From positions 930,001 to 994,000 of the forward strand of contig JANFOG010000012.1 of assembly GCA_024336345.1 (NCBI GenBank): 64,000 nt of DNA, read 5' to 3'. Each line of letters begins with the position of its first letter. The stretch's first letter is position 1. The notes beneath the pieces were generated by a model that had not been told where the DNA came from, made no database searches, and saw only the letters and a program-made list of their open reading frames with translations. Shown in pieces: positions 49,207 through 60,003 of the stretch. A program made the translations under genes and the position numbers. This DNA is from Mariannaea sp. PMI_226 (Eukaryota > Ascomycota > Sordariomycetes > Hypocreales > Nectriaceae).

Positions 49207-50353
49207 TCACGACTCGTCCATTGCCTCGCCATCCTGCCCATGACTTGACGATCCCGCCCGTCCGCTGCCATTGCTGCCGGCGCCGTTCCTGTTCCCTTCG
49301 CCTAACAGGGCGGCGACCTGCTCCAGCTCCTCCACTTGGTTCCTCATCAGCCTGCGTCCTTCGCCTTGCCACTCCCCGTCGCGCACTTCGCCGTGCCGGC
49401 CGAGCTCCAGACCGCGTGCGTTCTCGAGGTACTTGCGGGACGCGCCCTCGACATATTCTACACGTTCACGGCGCCATGACCGGGCCCTCTTGCTGTCGTT
49501 ATCATCATCTGCCGCCTGCGCCGAGTCGTCGGTTGGCACCAGGTCGGGGAGGAGAGTGCGTAGCGACGTGGACAGGGCGCGCAGGGCCTGGAGCTGGGAG
49601 AGCGTGAACTCGGCTGTGGTGGCGATGGGCGTGTCGGAGCCGACGTGCTCCAGTCCAGTGCGGTCGCGCAAGAAGCCAAAGGGCTTGCTCGTGGGAGGAA
49701 CGTCGCCTTCTTCCGTCTTCACGCCCGCTGCGCCGCTGGGCGGTACACCTAGGGCAGCTCTGAGCTTTGCCAGGAGCGCATCGTTGCGCACGCGCTCTGC
49801 ATCGAGGGCGACGTTCAGCCGTTGACTCGCATGCAGACGTCTCCTCAAAGCGGTGACCCCTTCGTAAGTAGGCGCATCGGCTCCCGAGGGGGCATCCAAG
49901 TCGAGCGCTTCGTAGTGCTGCAGCCTCACAAAGGCGTGCAGGTCGGGATGGATCTTGAGGATGTTATTCATAGCGTAGAGTTCAAACTTGTCCATGTTCC
50001 TGTCTATGGAGGCGTTCAGCAAGGTCTCCAGCTGGTGGGTTCCATTCTCGATCTCCAGGCGAGCAGCATCCTCGGGGGACGGAGCTTGAGGGTCGGTTTT
50101 TGAAGGGCGGAAGCCGAGGGACTGGGGAGGGATGGAGAGGAGAAGGCGCTCTACGGAGTCGAGTGCGCGGTCGGCGAGGACGTTTACTGTGTTGATGATG
50201 TCGTCGAGGAGAGACTGCGGGGGAGAGTTAACAAGGTAGGTCCCCCTTACACGAAAGAGAGGGGAGAGGGGGTTTGAATGCCAAACATACGACGGGGGGG
50301 TAGCCAAAGTGTTCAGTGAGAAGTTCGTAGTCGGTGGCTTGGGCGGAAGCCAT
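49207..50353 (-). CDS. mtw1: Kinetochore protein Mis12/Mtw1
   Basis: Core subunit of the Mis12/MIND complex that links inner kinetochore (CENP-C) to Ndc80 and is needed for chromosome segregation. Exons 50353-50291 and 50214-49207 around a 76-nt intron give 356 residues. The join rebuilds the signature LTEHFGYPPVSLLDDIINTV. A helical region follows, with the second conserved block FELYAMNNILKIHP...FVRLQHYEALDLD. A coiled coil lies at about 150-200, then a variable Ser/Asp-rich section and a coiled segment near the end (QVEELEQVAALL). The tail is Gly/Ser/Asn-rich and probably disordered. The plus-strand ORFs over this gene are GC-rich shadows. Confidence 0.93.
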
Positions 50354-51508
50354 TGCGAGAGGGAATCTTTTTCACAATTGTTGTAAATTTTTAGGATTGT
50401 TGAGGAGCTGTTCTCATTTCGCAAGGGTGGTGTGTACTATGTAGGCCTGTGTTGCGACGGGGGGAAAGTTGGAGGCGTAAAGTGGGATTTAGACGCGTCG
50501 CGGGGGCGCGCTTGAGCTTGAAAGGCGGCAGCTTACCCCCAATCACAATATAGTGAGTGAGACTTTGGGGTGTGTGAACTGAAGACGACAACAATAGCAG
50601 CAATAAAAGATATTTTACGAAATATATAAATCAATTATACGGGTTGTAATCTTTCTAATTGAAAACAAGACATATTTTTTTTTTTAAAAAAAAAAAAAAA
50701 AAACGGAATGAATGGGTTTGCCCAGTCCTCTTGTTGATTTGCGGTCTCATTGGATGGAGACTTGTAGCTGGAGGTTGAGGTCAACTGAGCAGTTATCGGT
50801 CTCAATTGTCGCCTATTTTTTTTGGTAGTCTTTCTTATATAACTTCCTAAATTATCTCACCACCTTTAATTATAACCTAAATCGCCCATAGTATCAGTCA
50901 TGTACATAAAACTAACTTCCTTTTGGCCTTACAATCTTGAATAGTAAGTAATTGCGTTTTCATGATTCAGGAGAGGGAACAAGACGGAGCCGGTAGCAGC
51001 CTGGTCCGATCCACACATGCAGGGTTTTAGGGAATACAATGCTTCATTCGGAATATCGGCAAAAAGAGACTGCGTGGTTCTGTGAGCACAATCCCATATC
51101 ATTACCAGACGCTAGAACAGTAATCTGTATCTGCTCGGCAGCTTGCTATTTTTGGTTTGATTTTGTTGAATCGTCCAATATTTGCCAATAGTTCGGTCCA
51201 AGTTTGGCCCAGCTCAGTTAGCGCCCGAGCCTTCGCTTGGTTTCAACGGCCACTAACACCAGCCCCCAACCCAACTCAACGGGAATAAGTTCATGGAGAA
51301 AGTCCAGGGGGGGTTTGTGTAAATGGATCGATAAATGATTGAAAGGAGATTCTTTTACTCTTCTTCTTCTTCTTCGGTTTTTCTTTCCATTTCCTTTTTT
51401 CACGTCACCGTTTCTCAATTGCCTTGGCCTCTCCCTCCTGCAACCTCACCTTAACCGAGTCTCTCTTCAATTGCTAAGGAAGATACACCACAACTCTCCT
51501 CCTCCAGG
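50354..51508. other. Intergenic region with T11A18 tract
   Basis: A 1.2-kb gap between divergent genes. It is AT-rich on the left with a T-run/A-run junction at 50675-50703, and has a C/T-rich leader just before the secreted-protein ATG. No coding segment is recognised. Confidence 0.5.
50675..50703. repeat. T11-A18 homopolymer junction
   Basis: Eleven T directly followed by eighteen A, a partly self-complementary and nucleosome-excluding type of sequence. Confidence 0.8.
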
Positions 51509-51886
51509 ATGCTTCTCGCTACCATCACCACGGCCCTCTTCGCCGTCGCAGCCCAGGCCAGCGCCTGCAGACCGACTCTGAGCTGCACACTCAACCGCGT
51601 CAACAACGGTGTTGTATGCGCCCAGAATGGCCATGCTACCGGCGCTGGCCAGCCATTCCCCGTCGACAACTCCGTCTCCCTCAACGATTGCGCCTCCTTC
51701 TGCGCAAACAGGGCTTCCTGCCAGACCATCTACTACGATGGGGGCAGCTGCACCCTGTACGACAACTCCATTCAGGGATACACTTTCAGTGGCTCGTCGG
51801 ACGGTGACTGGTATGACCTGCATTGTTTTACCTGCTCGGTGCCTCCCATCTGCACCGACCCTCGCGGCTGTGGGCAGAACAGGTAG
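51509..51886 (+). CDS. Small secreted cysteine-rich protein, PAN/apple-like
   Basis: Extracellular protein of 125 residues in one exon. A clear signal peptide (MLLATITTALFAVAAQASA) is followed by a mature part of about 106 residues with 11 Cys. The spacing DCASFCANRASCQTIYYDGG then CTLY is the PAN/apple-like pattern found in small fungal secreted proteins. The N-terminal Cys (ACRPTLSC) and the C-terminal CFTCSVPPICTDPRGC add extra disulfides. The odd number of Cys leaves one free or available for dimerisation. It could be an adhesion or effector-like protein; that is inference from size and secretion only. Confidence 0.8.
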   Translation: MLLATITTALFAVAAQASACRPTLSCTLNRVNNGVVCAQNGHATGAGQPFPVDNSVSLNDCASFCANRASCQTIYYDGGSCTLYDNSIQGYTFSGSSDGDWYDLHCFTCSVPPICTDPRGCGQNR

Positions 51887-52376
51887 ACAGAGAGACGGCT
51901 TGTGTTAATAGAGAGCAAGCAAGCAAGGGATGAAATTTCTGAGGAGTGGTGTTGCTTGCGAGTTCTGAATCTTGACTTGTTTAAAATATCTTGAATATAA
52001 ATGACTAAAGCGTGCCCTGGTCTGGATGGATGGTCTCTTGTGTTCTTACAGCGGGAACAGGTTATGCGGCTGGTATTGCCCATGTAAATTATCTGATAGT
52101 CCATAAACTACGGAATCTTATTGACGTAGCTAATGGTTCCCCATATACCCTGGGCCATCATGCTGCCCTTTACCGCAGCCCACCGTGACTGTCCATTGTA
52201 CCCGTCAGGCCTGACTCCCCGAGACACCTGATGACTAGCTACCTCAATCAGCAATATCATGTCCTGATTTTTAGCAAGTAGATAATAAGGATAATAAGGA
52301 AAACGCAGTGTCGGCATTGCCAACATAAATTGGATCCCTGCGAGTCTAAGTCGCTGGTCAAATCGCCACTCTACGA
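51887..52376. other. Convergent 3' flanks
   Basis: A 490-bp gap between tail-to-tail genes; nothing coding is recognised. Confidence 0.5.
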
Positions 52377-55300
52377 TTATGAATGGGGCATCTTTCGCTT
52401 CTTTCCTCGTGGCGGCGGCTCGGTATTGACCAGTTCAGAAACCATCGAGTAGTCAGAGCCCAATAGAATCTTGAGTTCATGTTGATTGAACTTCGTTAAC
52501 TCCTTACGGGCTCTCTTCCACCGCCTCTCCCAATGCTTGTGCTCTTTGTGGCCATCGTCGTCCGATGTCTTGGTGATTCTGAGAGGGTATGGCAAGCGGC
52601 GCCCTCGCACCATCTCCTGATCGCAACAAATTCTATGAGAGTTCAGACGTTCCAGCAAGTGATTTCGCCTTTCCTTGTTGATCCTGAAGACGTCGATCTT
52701 CTCTGTCGGGCTTGTGAGAAAGTTGATGAGCAACTGGCAGTCGCCACAACCGCAATGGACCTTGGGCCGGACAAGACTTTCTTCGCAATTAGGTTCGACA
52801 TCCACATACCGGTCAATGTAGGCATTTAGGAGTGCATTAAAGAGGCTTCGGTAGTGTTGAAGGGATGTTGTATGGACGTCCTCCATGATGGGCATGAGGG
52901 CTTGCAGAAAAGGTACCCACATATAGTGAAGCTCAATACTGATGAGCTGGGGAGTGCTCTGGATTAGCTTTGAGATGAGGCCTATGTCCTTGCCCGACTT
53001 CAGCTTGATGAGAACTGAAAAGAGGGAGGCCAGTTCCTTGTGACTGATAATCCTGTGGTTTTCGGCAGTTGATAGTGAAAGGAAACAGATCCCTCTTTTG
53101 CTTCTCATTTTGGAGGGATCCACCGAAGCAATAACTTCGTCCAGGATGGCCTCCAGAAGTACTACGCATTCTTTCTTCGACGAGACATCTTTGGATAAGA
53201 CCCCTTCAGTAGCTTGCTTGTATAATCCATTCAAGAACCCAAGACAGAATTCTACGTCACGAATTCTGCTCTTGACTTTAGGAACAACTCTAAATGGGTG
53301 GTTAGACCTCAACAACAAAGACTGGCCGTAGCAAGTTTCATACCTTGTGGTAAGGGTCTCCATTGGGTTACCGTAGCAGCTCACGAGATCAACTAGGGCT
53401 GCTCCCGCTGAGCCTCCTAGCAGTCTATCGGGTTCGGATTGCGTATACGTTGAGAGCAATTCGCGGGCCCATTCAACAATGTAATCGGGCATGGGTTCAA
53501 GCTCAGAAAAAGAAAAGGATACAATGGCCTTGATCTGATCGGCAAGAGATGGGTATTGGTCGAGAGCGGCACTTAGGCTATCACTCGTTAGCTGGTGGAC
53601 GTAACACTACTAGAGCAAGCAATAAGTACATACAATTTCTTGAGAGAGTTGAAAACTACTTGAGAAATTGTACTCTCGGTAAACAACGCGTGTCTCGCTG
53701 AGTCGAAGTAGGCCAGGGGCAGATGACCTTTGTCGAAACGATCGGCGATTATCTTGAACAGATCATATCGTTTGGCACGCAAGGAAAAGCTGAAAATAGC
53801 CTGCATAGCCTGGGTATGTTGGACCAGTGAGTGAACATTCCATATGCTCCTACAGAGCTTGACTAAACAGCGAGTCATCAGGAGGTCTGTTGGCTGTTGC
53901 ATACACAACTTGGCAACATAGCTAATTAATTCTGGTGGTTCTCCAGCAAGACAACGGCGGTTCTTCCCGCCAAGTCCCAAGAATGAGAGTATCTTCTTCT
54001 GCGGAACGATGGCGATGGCCTACATGAGTGAACCAGTCAGTGAACTAGATCCTGAATCAGACTGTCAAAGCATGTAAGGAGCAGGATGTAGAAGGGATAT
54101 ACCGTTCTGCGATACCTATGAGTCGCTATTGGATCTACCTCCTATTCCATGATATTAGCATACTCGAGTCGATCCAAGAATACCATCCAGAGAGGATATG
54201 GGGGCTAGCATACCCCTTCCCCGAGGTACGTAAAGTATCCCTCTGCTCTGACGTCCTCAAAACGGTTCGCTATAAAGACGTTGTTTTCTTCAAGGTCCAA
54301 ACATCGCGCCACCAACTGGCCATTCAAATCGACCAGAGTATTGATGCAGTAGTCTGTATTATCAACGGTGTGGATGAGGTGGAAGCCGACTTCACCCTCC
54401 ATCATAATCCAAGAGCAGCCATTTTTTGGATAACGTTTGCCAGGGTAGAACTTGTCATCCATCAATAGAGGCTCCCCACTCTCTGACTTTTCCAAGAGGA
54501 CGAGGAAGATATGCACGGGGAGATCACTACAGACCTGCTGTAGGGCCTGCGCTTGAGCGAGATCCTGGGCCTCTAATCCAGACAGCGAGATTTCGGCCTT
54601 CGTGTAGTCGTGATCAAGTACATGATATACCCAGGGCTGATCGCAAGATGCATCATCCTTGGCCAACCAGCGCTTGAGAGTGTGCCGCAGAGACCGAGCT
54701 CCGGACCACCAGACCGCCGCCGACGGTCGAGGCTGGGACTGGTCGATGGCTAGGTTGTAAGTCAGAACCCAGAGATACCCCGACGTGACGGGGCGGACTT
54801 TGTGCGATACATCCGAGTACCAGCAAATGAAGGACTGCGAATATTCTGATGTCTTGAGTATCTTTTGTTGGCCGCAGTGCTTGACTACGATCTCGCCGCC
54901 TTCGTGAGGTGATGGCAGGCTGACGATGAGTCTCCCGAACATGCCTGGGATTTTCTGAGTGCTGCGCATTCATGATTAGCGGATATCACACCACTGAAGG
55001 GAGAAGAGGGAATGCTCACTCCGCGCGTGCCTTAAACATGGCGCCTTTTTCGTAGATGAGCATCTTGTGCAACTCAGCACGTATCGTGGTGTTGATGCCA
55101 AGTTCTTTGGCGACACGCTCACATAACGGCTGGATGTAGCTTTGCCAATCCGGTTTTTTGAAAATAAACCGTCCTGCGTCAAGCTCCCAGGTGTTGCGGG
55201 TGGATGTATCCACGGTGGTCTCGCTCCTCTTGTGTAAAGACGCTTGGTGACCATTTTTGATGAGCTGTCTGGCCTGGGCCTCACTGAGTGGCATCGTCAC

Positions 55301-55501
55301 TTTTCCGACATTGTAGACATGGAAGCCAGAAGGAGGTGGCTCAGACAGTTCACCAAAAGATACAAAGGAGCCTTGGACCTTGATCTTGGTGATGGCTTGC
55401 AGAAAGTCGCCCTTGAGGCCATCACGAAATTCGTCTGTGCTCAGCACGCTCTCAGCATCGCTTTCGTCCATGATAGCCGTGTTGTGTGAGGAGTATGACA
55501 T
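52377..55501 (-). CDS. 2OG-Fe(II) oxygenase-family protein, likely catalytically altered
   Basis: Member of a large fungal family with an N-terminal prolyl-4-hydroxylase-like dioxygenase domain and a long helical C terminus. Six exons (55501-55020, 54961-54214, 54141-54103, 54019-53634, 53577-53344, 53289-52377) give 933 residues with every join in frame, so it is not broken. The domain spans about 80-300: MLIYEKGAMFKA, then PGMFGRLIVSLPSPHEGG, then CWYSDVSHKVRPVTSGYLWVLTYNL. Where relatives have the iron motif H-x-D (His in KxHxDTE), this protein reads KARADTQ, so the first ligand His is Arg. The usual Arg of SGYR/SGHR, the 2-oxoglutarate contact, is Leu (GYLWVL). The distal His (VSHKV) is kept. 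The family comparison is from memory. The start could also be the ATG at 55471. Confidence 0.82.
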
Positions 55502-55940
55502 GCCTGGTCACCCAATCCTGTTTTCTTGTAGATGTGATTAGGTTTGCAGAGAGATGAACGATATCAGGAAGGTTGGAGCAACGCGCTGTGAACTCGTTAG
55601 GATGTGTGAATTAGTGCCTTATGGTCAGCTACGCCTGAGTACTCAAAAACCTCGACAGGTAGGTCATGCCTTCACATATAGGGAAATAAAGAATACCCTA
55701 ATACTTATTCACATCAGGCGCGGACTCATTGCGAGTACGTGTTTCGGTAGTGGTGACATCCTTGAGAACAACGCTTCAAGTTGCGTTATGGCCGTGATAA
55801 CTCCCAAGAGCCAAACACCTCCAAATTGGTCGAACGAAACAATTTTCATACATCGTAAAGTGTTCATTGAAAGGATTAAAAGAAAAAATTCTAAGCCCAA
55901 GCCGTACGCCTTTGTCATTGTGGAATTTTTTCTTCCAGCT
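55502..55940. other. Gap between the oxygenase-like gene and dib1
   Basis: A 439-bp gap upstream of the oxygenase-like gene and downstream of dib1; nothing coding is recognised. Confidence 0.5.
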
Positions 55941-56489
55941 CTAATACCTGTGCCGGGTGCTGTAGTCTTTAGGACTCACCACCAAACCACGTCCCTTCTT
56001 CGCTCCCTTGTACACCGTCTCGATAATGTCGATGAGCTCCTGCTTGTCTTCCAGTACCCAATTCAATTTGTTATTGTTACCCGTGCCGAAATCGCACATC
56101 ATGTGTTTATTGCGGAAGAAGAACATGATGGTCATGGGATCGTAAAGCTCGTACATGGTGTTGAAGTCTGGCACTTCATCGATGTCGCAGAGGTAGATGA
56201 CGGCGAAATCTGATAAGAAACATGTTAGCGAAAAGTGTTCCTGCTAAGGTGGGAATTTGGTAAAGTACTTCGCACGAGCTCTGCGACTTTGTAGAGGATC
56301 TCATCCTGGCGCATGCAATCCCGATCAGCGTCGCGACCGAATCGAATCACGACGAGGCGTTCCTCCTCTGCACGAAAGTTAGCTTGTAATCCCGTCATAC
56401 TTTTCTGCTTTTAAAAAAGACGTACCGGAGAGGATGGCCTGGTCGACATGCCAGCCAGATCTGAGGTGAGGAAGAACAACGGAACCCAT
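55941..56489 (-). CDS. dib1: U4/U6.U5 tri-snRNP protein Dib1/Dim1 (thioredoxin-like)
   Basis: Thioredoxin-fold protein of the tri-snRNP that binds Prp8 and holds the complex inactive until spliceosome activation. Exons 56489-56426, 56367-56269 and 56209-55941 give 143 residues, the canonical length. The sequence is near invariant: start MGSVVLPHLRSGWHVDQAI, then FGRDADRDCMRQDE, VIYLCDIDEVPDFNTMYELYD and the FFFRNKHMMCDFGTGNNNK loop, ending RGLVVSPKDYSTRHRY. Thioredoxin-type catalytic cysteines are absent, as in all Dib1 proteins. Two introns (58 and 59 nt) interrupt it, with good branch sites. An E-box lies 84 bp upstream. Confidence 0.98.
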
Positions 56490-58325
56490 CTTGTTGAATC
56501 GTCGGCGTTGATGAAGCTCGACTTCTTGGAGCTTTGGAGGGGCAATGTGAGGTTGCCGCCTATCGCATGACGCACGTGACGATATGAAGCTGATTGCCCT
56601 GCTTAGTCATCTAGACTGATCCAGGGTAATAGGATCGTCTTCGGACCACAGCTCTGCCTGAAGAAAGAGAGGACGAAATTTGGAGTGATATACCAAATCT
56701 TAAATCATATCCTTTTCAAATATTAGAAGCTGAGAGGCATAGCCAAATCAGGAATTTAGACCTCTAAACGAATGTCGAGGTGGTCTCCAACTAAATGATC
56801 TACTGAGCGTGTAATATAACTTACCTTGAGACCTCCAGGATGTTCTACTTCCCTAGGTAACGCCGTGTAGTTATAGAAAAGATCTTATCCCGTCTCTCGT
56901 ATGTGAAAAATAACATGGACGCCAAAACAACTGGGAAATATTAATTTTTCGCAAAAGATTATCTGCAATGCATGGCCAGGGCCTCAGTACTGTCGAAGCG
57001 AGCTAGAAATGAGAACAGAGAAATCTTTTTTTAGAGAAACCAAAAATGTTGCATTTTAGTCACTGTTATCCCCTAGCCAAGTATGAATGAAAATAAAAAA
57101 TCGTTTCTCCGGCGTAACTGGCTCACTATTTTGCTAGAAATGAGAGGGTAGAAAGTAAGCAGCTGCGAATTGTTGACAGCCTCAAGCATCCACCGATGTC
57201 GGAATGTCGCCTTTGACAACATCCCTTGAACAGGGATTTGATTGGCTTCTGGACGGACACCATGCAGGGAAAATATCAAAACACAAGCCGATTTGGTTGT
57301 CTAACTAAATAAATTGAAGTCGGATATCGGACCTTGGCTCCACTCTCTTAATATGCCGAGATGACTTTCGTATCTTGCATGCGATGGAGAATATGATGCC
57401 TCTAACAATAGACACATGACAAGGAAACTAATACATCCAAGCTGGAAAATTCAAAGCCTAAACCTTTTAGCCTCTCTTCTAGATCCGTGGTATTTCCTCG
57501 TAGTCAAATACATCTTATTGGGCGTCTACGCGGAAGCCGTTTCTTCTTAGCTTGAGCATTCCTGCTTCTCCAACCGTCCAGCTCAAGTTCTGGAACATTA
57601 TTAGTTTCCTGGTGACATACAAGATTATGAAGAGAAGTAAGATGTGAACTGCTGAAATCATTTCAAAAATGTTAAAGGAATAATATGTTTGCAGTAGTAT
57701 TTAATATGATTGCTCTCCGTACCATAATCAAAAAGTAAAAGCAGGTATGAAAACAGGTTCTGAGACCTTTGAATATGTACTATTATGCATTCAGAAAAGA
57801 AAATCCTGAAAAATGAAGCCAAACCTTACTTTTAGCTCTATTTTCTTGAGGCTCGGCAATTACAATACTCCAAACCCAGCGTGTCACAGCACTCTTGAGA
57901 TGTCGGCAATTTTTCGTGACTCACAGATCCAAGAGACGACTGCCGGCGGAGATTAGAAACGCCGACTGGCCGACGATATAATGTTTGACATCAAAACTCA
58001 GCCAATCAATAGTGCAGGTCATTAACTATTGTCCAAGGTTGGCCTGGCGGATCTCCGGCTTCCCAGACAATACGGATTACCACTTGAGGAACGACATACG
58101 AAGGGCGTCAGGGATTGGGAAAGTGGATACTCGAGGGATACCGATTCTATGACTCCCATAAAAATTTGAGAGAAATGCAAAGGGAAAACCAATTGGCTTT
58201 ATTCCCAGTAGGCCATGATACTTAATCCCGAACTCAGCTGAGCTGAGCCGTTGGTCGAGATATCGACTGCCATCTGCCTTTTCGCCCCCTCGTTGACTTG
58301 CAGTGATTATACCTATCATGCCAAT
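56490..58325. other. AT-rich intergenic region
   Basis: A 1.8-kb gap between divergent genes. It contains the dib1 promoter with TCACGTG at 56573-56579 (minus-strand sense) and AT-rich sequence without recognisable genes, RNA or repeats. Confidence 0.5.
56573..56578. promoter_or_regulatory. E-box CACGTG upstream of dib1
   Basis: CACGTG core 84 bp upstream of the dib1 ATG. In the direction of transcription it reads TCACGTGC, like the prp8 element. Binding is not shown. Confidence 0.35.
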
Positions 58326-59805
58326 ATGGAAAAAGAAACTGACATTACTGATTCCACCTGCGAATCAAAACTAGAAGAAGCAAGCCCGGAACCGAAAGTC
58401 GATCCTCTTCAGGACTTTCCAGACGGAGGTCTTCAGGCTTGGTTGACAGTATTGGGAGCATTTTGCGGGCTGTTCTCAAGCTTTGGCTGGATCAATTGTA
58501 AGGAAAATGATAAAAAAAAGCTCTCTACCTTATTGAATGGTACTGTCTAATCTTCCACTCACAGGTGTTGGCGTCTTCCAATCTTATTACCAGACCCATC
58601 AGCTCAAGGATAAGTCGGCCAGCACAGTATCATGGATTCCTTCGGTGTCAATGTTTGTGATCTTCATTATGGCATGTTGCATAGTATTGTATTCTTGTAC
58701 TGATGAATTCGGAACTAATTGAGTCTAAGGGACCATTCGTCGGAAGAGCATTTGACCACTGGGGTCCACGACATCTCCTCCTAATCGGCTCATTCATGAA
58801 CGTTTTCGGCTTGATGATGGCATCGCTATCTTCCAAGTATTACCAGTTTATCCTGGCCCAAGCCATCTGTAGCCCAATTGGGGAAGCCATGATTCTCTAC
58901 CCATCCTTCGCCTGTGTCTCAACGTGGTTTCGAAAGAAGCGTACCTCAGCAATGGGAATTGTAGCTGCTGGATCGAGCCTGGGAGGTGTCGTGCTTCCCA
59001 TCATTGTTGATCGATCGATTGAACACGTTGGATTTCCATGGGCTATGCGAATATGCGCGTTTGTGATGCTTGGCATGCACGTGGTGGCGAATCTCACCGT
59101 CAAGTCAAGACTGCCTCCCCGCCCAACGAGCGTTGGGCTGGCTGCCTTTGTTCGACCTTTTGCGGAAACTCCATTTCTCCTAACTGCACTTGCAGTTTTT
59201 TTCTATTCAATGGGGATGTTTATTCCCATCACGTTCATGGTAACCTACGGAACGCATGTGGGTATGTCTACAAGCTTGGCCGGATATTTGGTTCCGATTT
59301 TCAATGCAGCGAGGTAGGTTCAGATTCCGCTTCTCAGCGAGCCGAGATGATGTTAACAAAATACTCAACTAACAGCGGAATGGGGCGAATTCTTCCTGGA
59401 TTTATTGCCGACAAGGTGGGAAACTACAATGTGTCGACTTGTGCAGCGTGTCTCTCAACCATCTTCACATTGGCCCTCTGGCTTCCTGGCCATTCGCATG
59501 CGACTGCTATTCTATATGCCGCTCTGTTTGGAATGAGCTCTGGCTCGTATACCTCAATTACTCCTGCTCTACTGGCCCAAATCTCTCCGCTCAGCGATAT
59601 TGGTCTACGATCAGGATCAATCTACGCGTGCACATCCGTTGCTGCACTAGCAGGAAGCCCGATTGGAGGAGCCTTGATTGAAGCGGCTGGAGGCAGTTAC
59701 TGGAAGTTGCAGGTTTTCACCGGAGTCATGTTTTTTACGGGAACAGTCTTTTACTTTGCAACCAAGATGTACTTGGCCAACGGTAACTTTTGGAAGAAAG
59801 TCTGA
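58326..59805 (+). CDS. MFS monocarboxylate-type transporter
   Basis: Plasma-membrane transporter of the major facilitator superfamily, MCT (SLC16-like) branch, substrate unknown. Exons 58326-58497, 58565-58671, 58730-59313 and 59376-59805 give 430 residues. The start gives a Glu-rich cytosolic N terminus, then [16 protein letters not shown], the family opening. Motifs follow: [25 protein letters not shown] (loop 2-3 motif A-like) and the second-half [19 protein letters not shown]. About 12 membrane helices are predicted by eye. Intron 2 appears to use a GC donor (GCATGT at 58672); the protein then keeps family spacing between WIPS and GPFVG. A GT donor at 58684 would add four residues. Both keep frame. 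Confidence 0.9.
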
Positions 59806-60003
59806 AAGGCCAGATGCGATAAGACAACGGCGGTACCATTATCACACGGCTGCAGGAAGACTTGGAATGGGAAAATAAAGAGAAACGTCTATCTTATCAA
59901 GTAGCTCCGCCGCATAAAGCATTTGCATAAAGCCTGCCAATTGACTACCGAGACTCGAATAGTACTCATCCCATTCCCTTGGGGCCGCGATGCATACGCA
60001 ACC

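Noticed and set aside
49185..49825. Plus-strand ORFs over the Mis12 gene
   Set aside because: Arg/Pro/Ser-rich shadows of GC-rich coding sequence of mtw1 on the other strand.
52377..55501. Calling the oxygenase-like gene a pseudogene
   Set aside because: All six exons join in frame to 933 residues without stops; only active-site residues differ.
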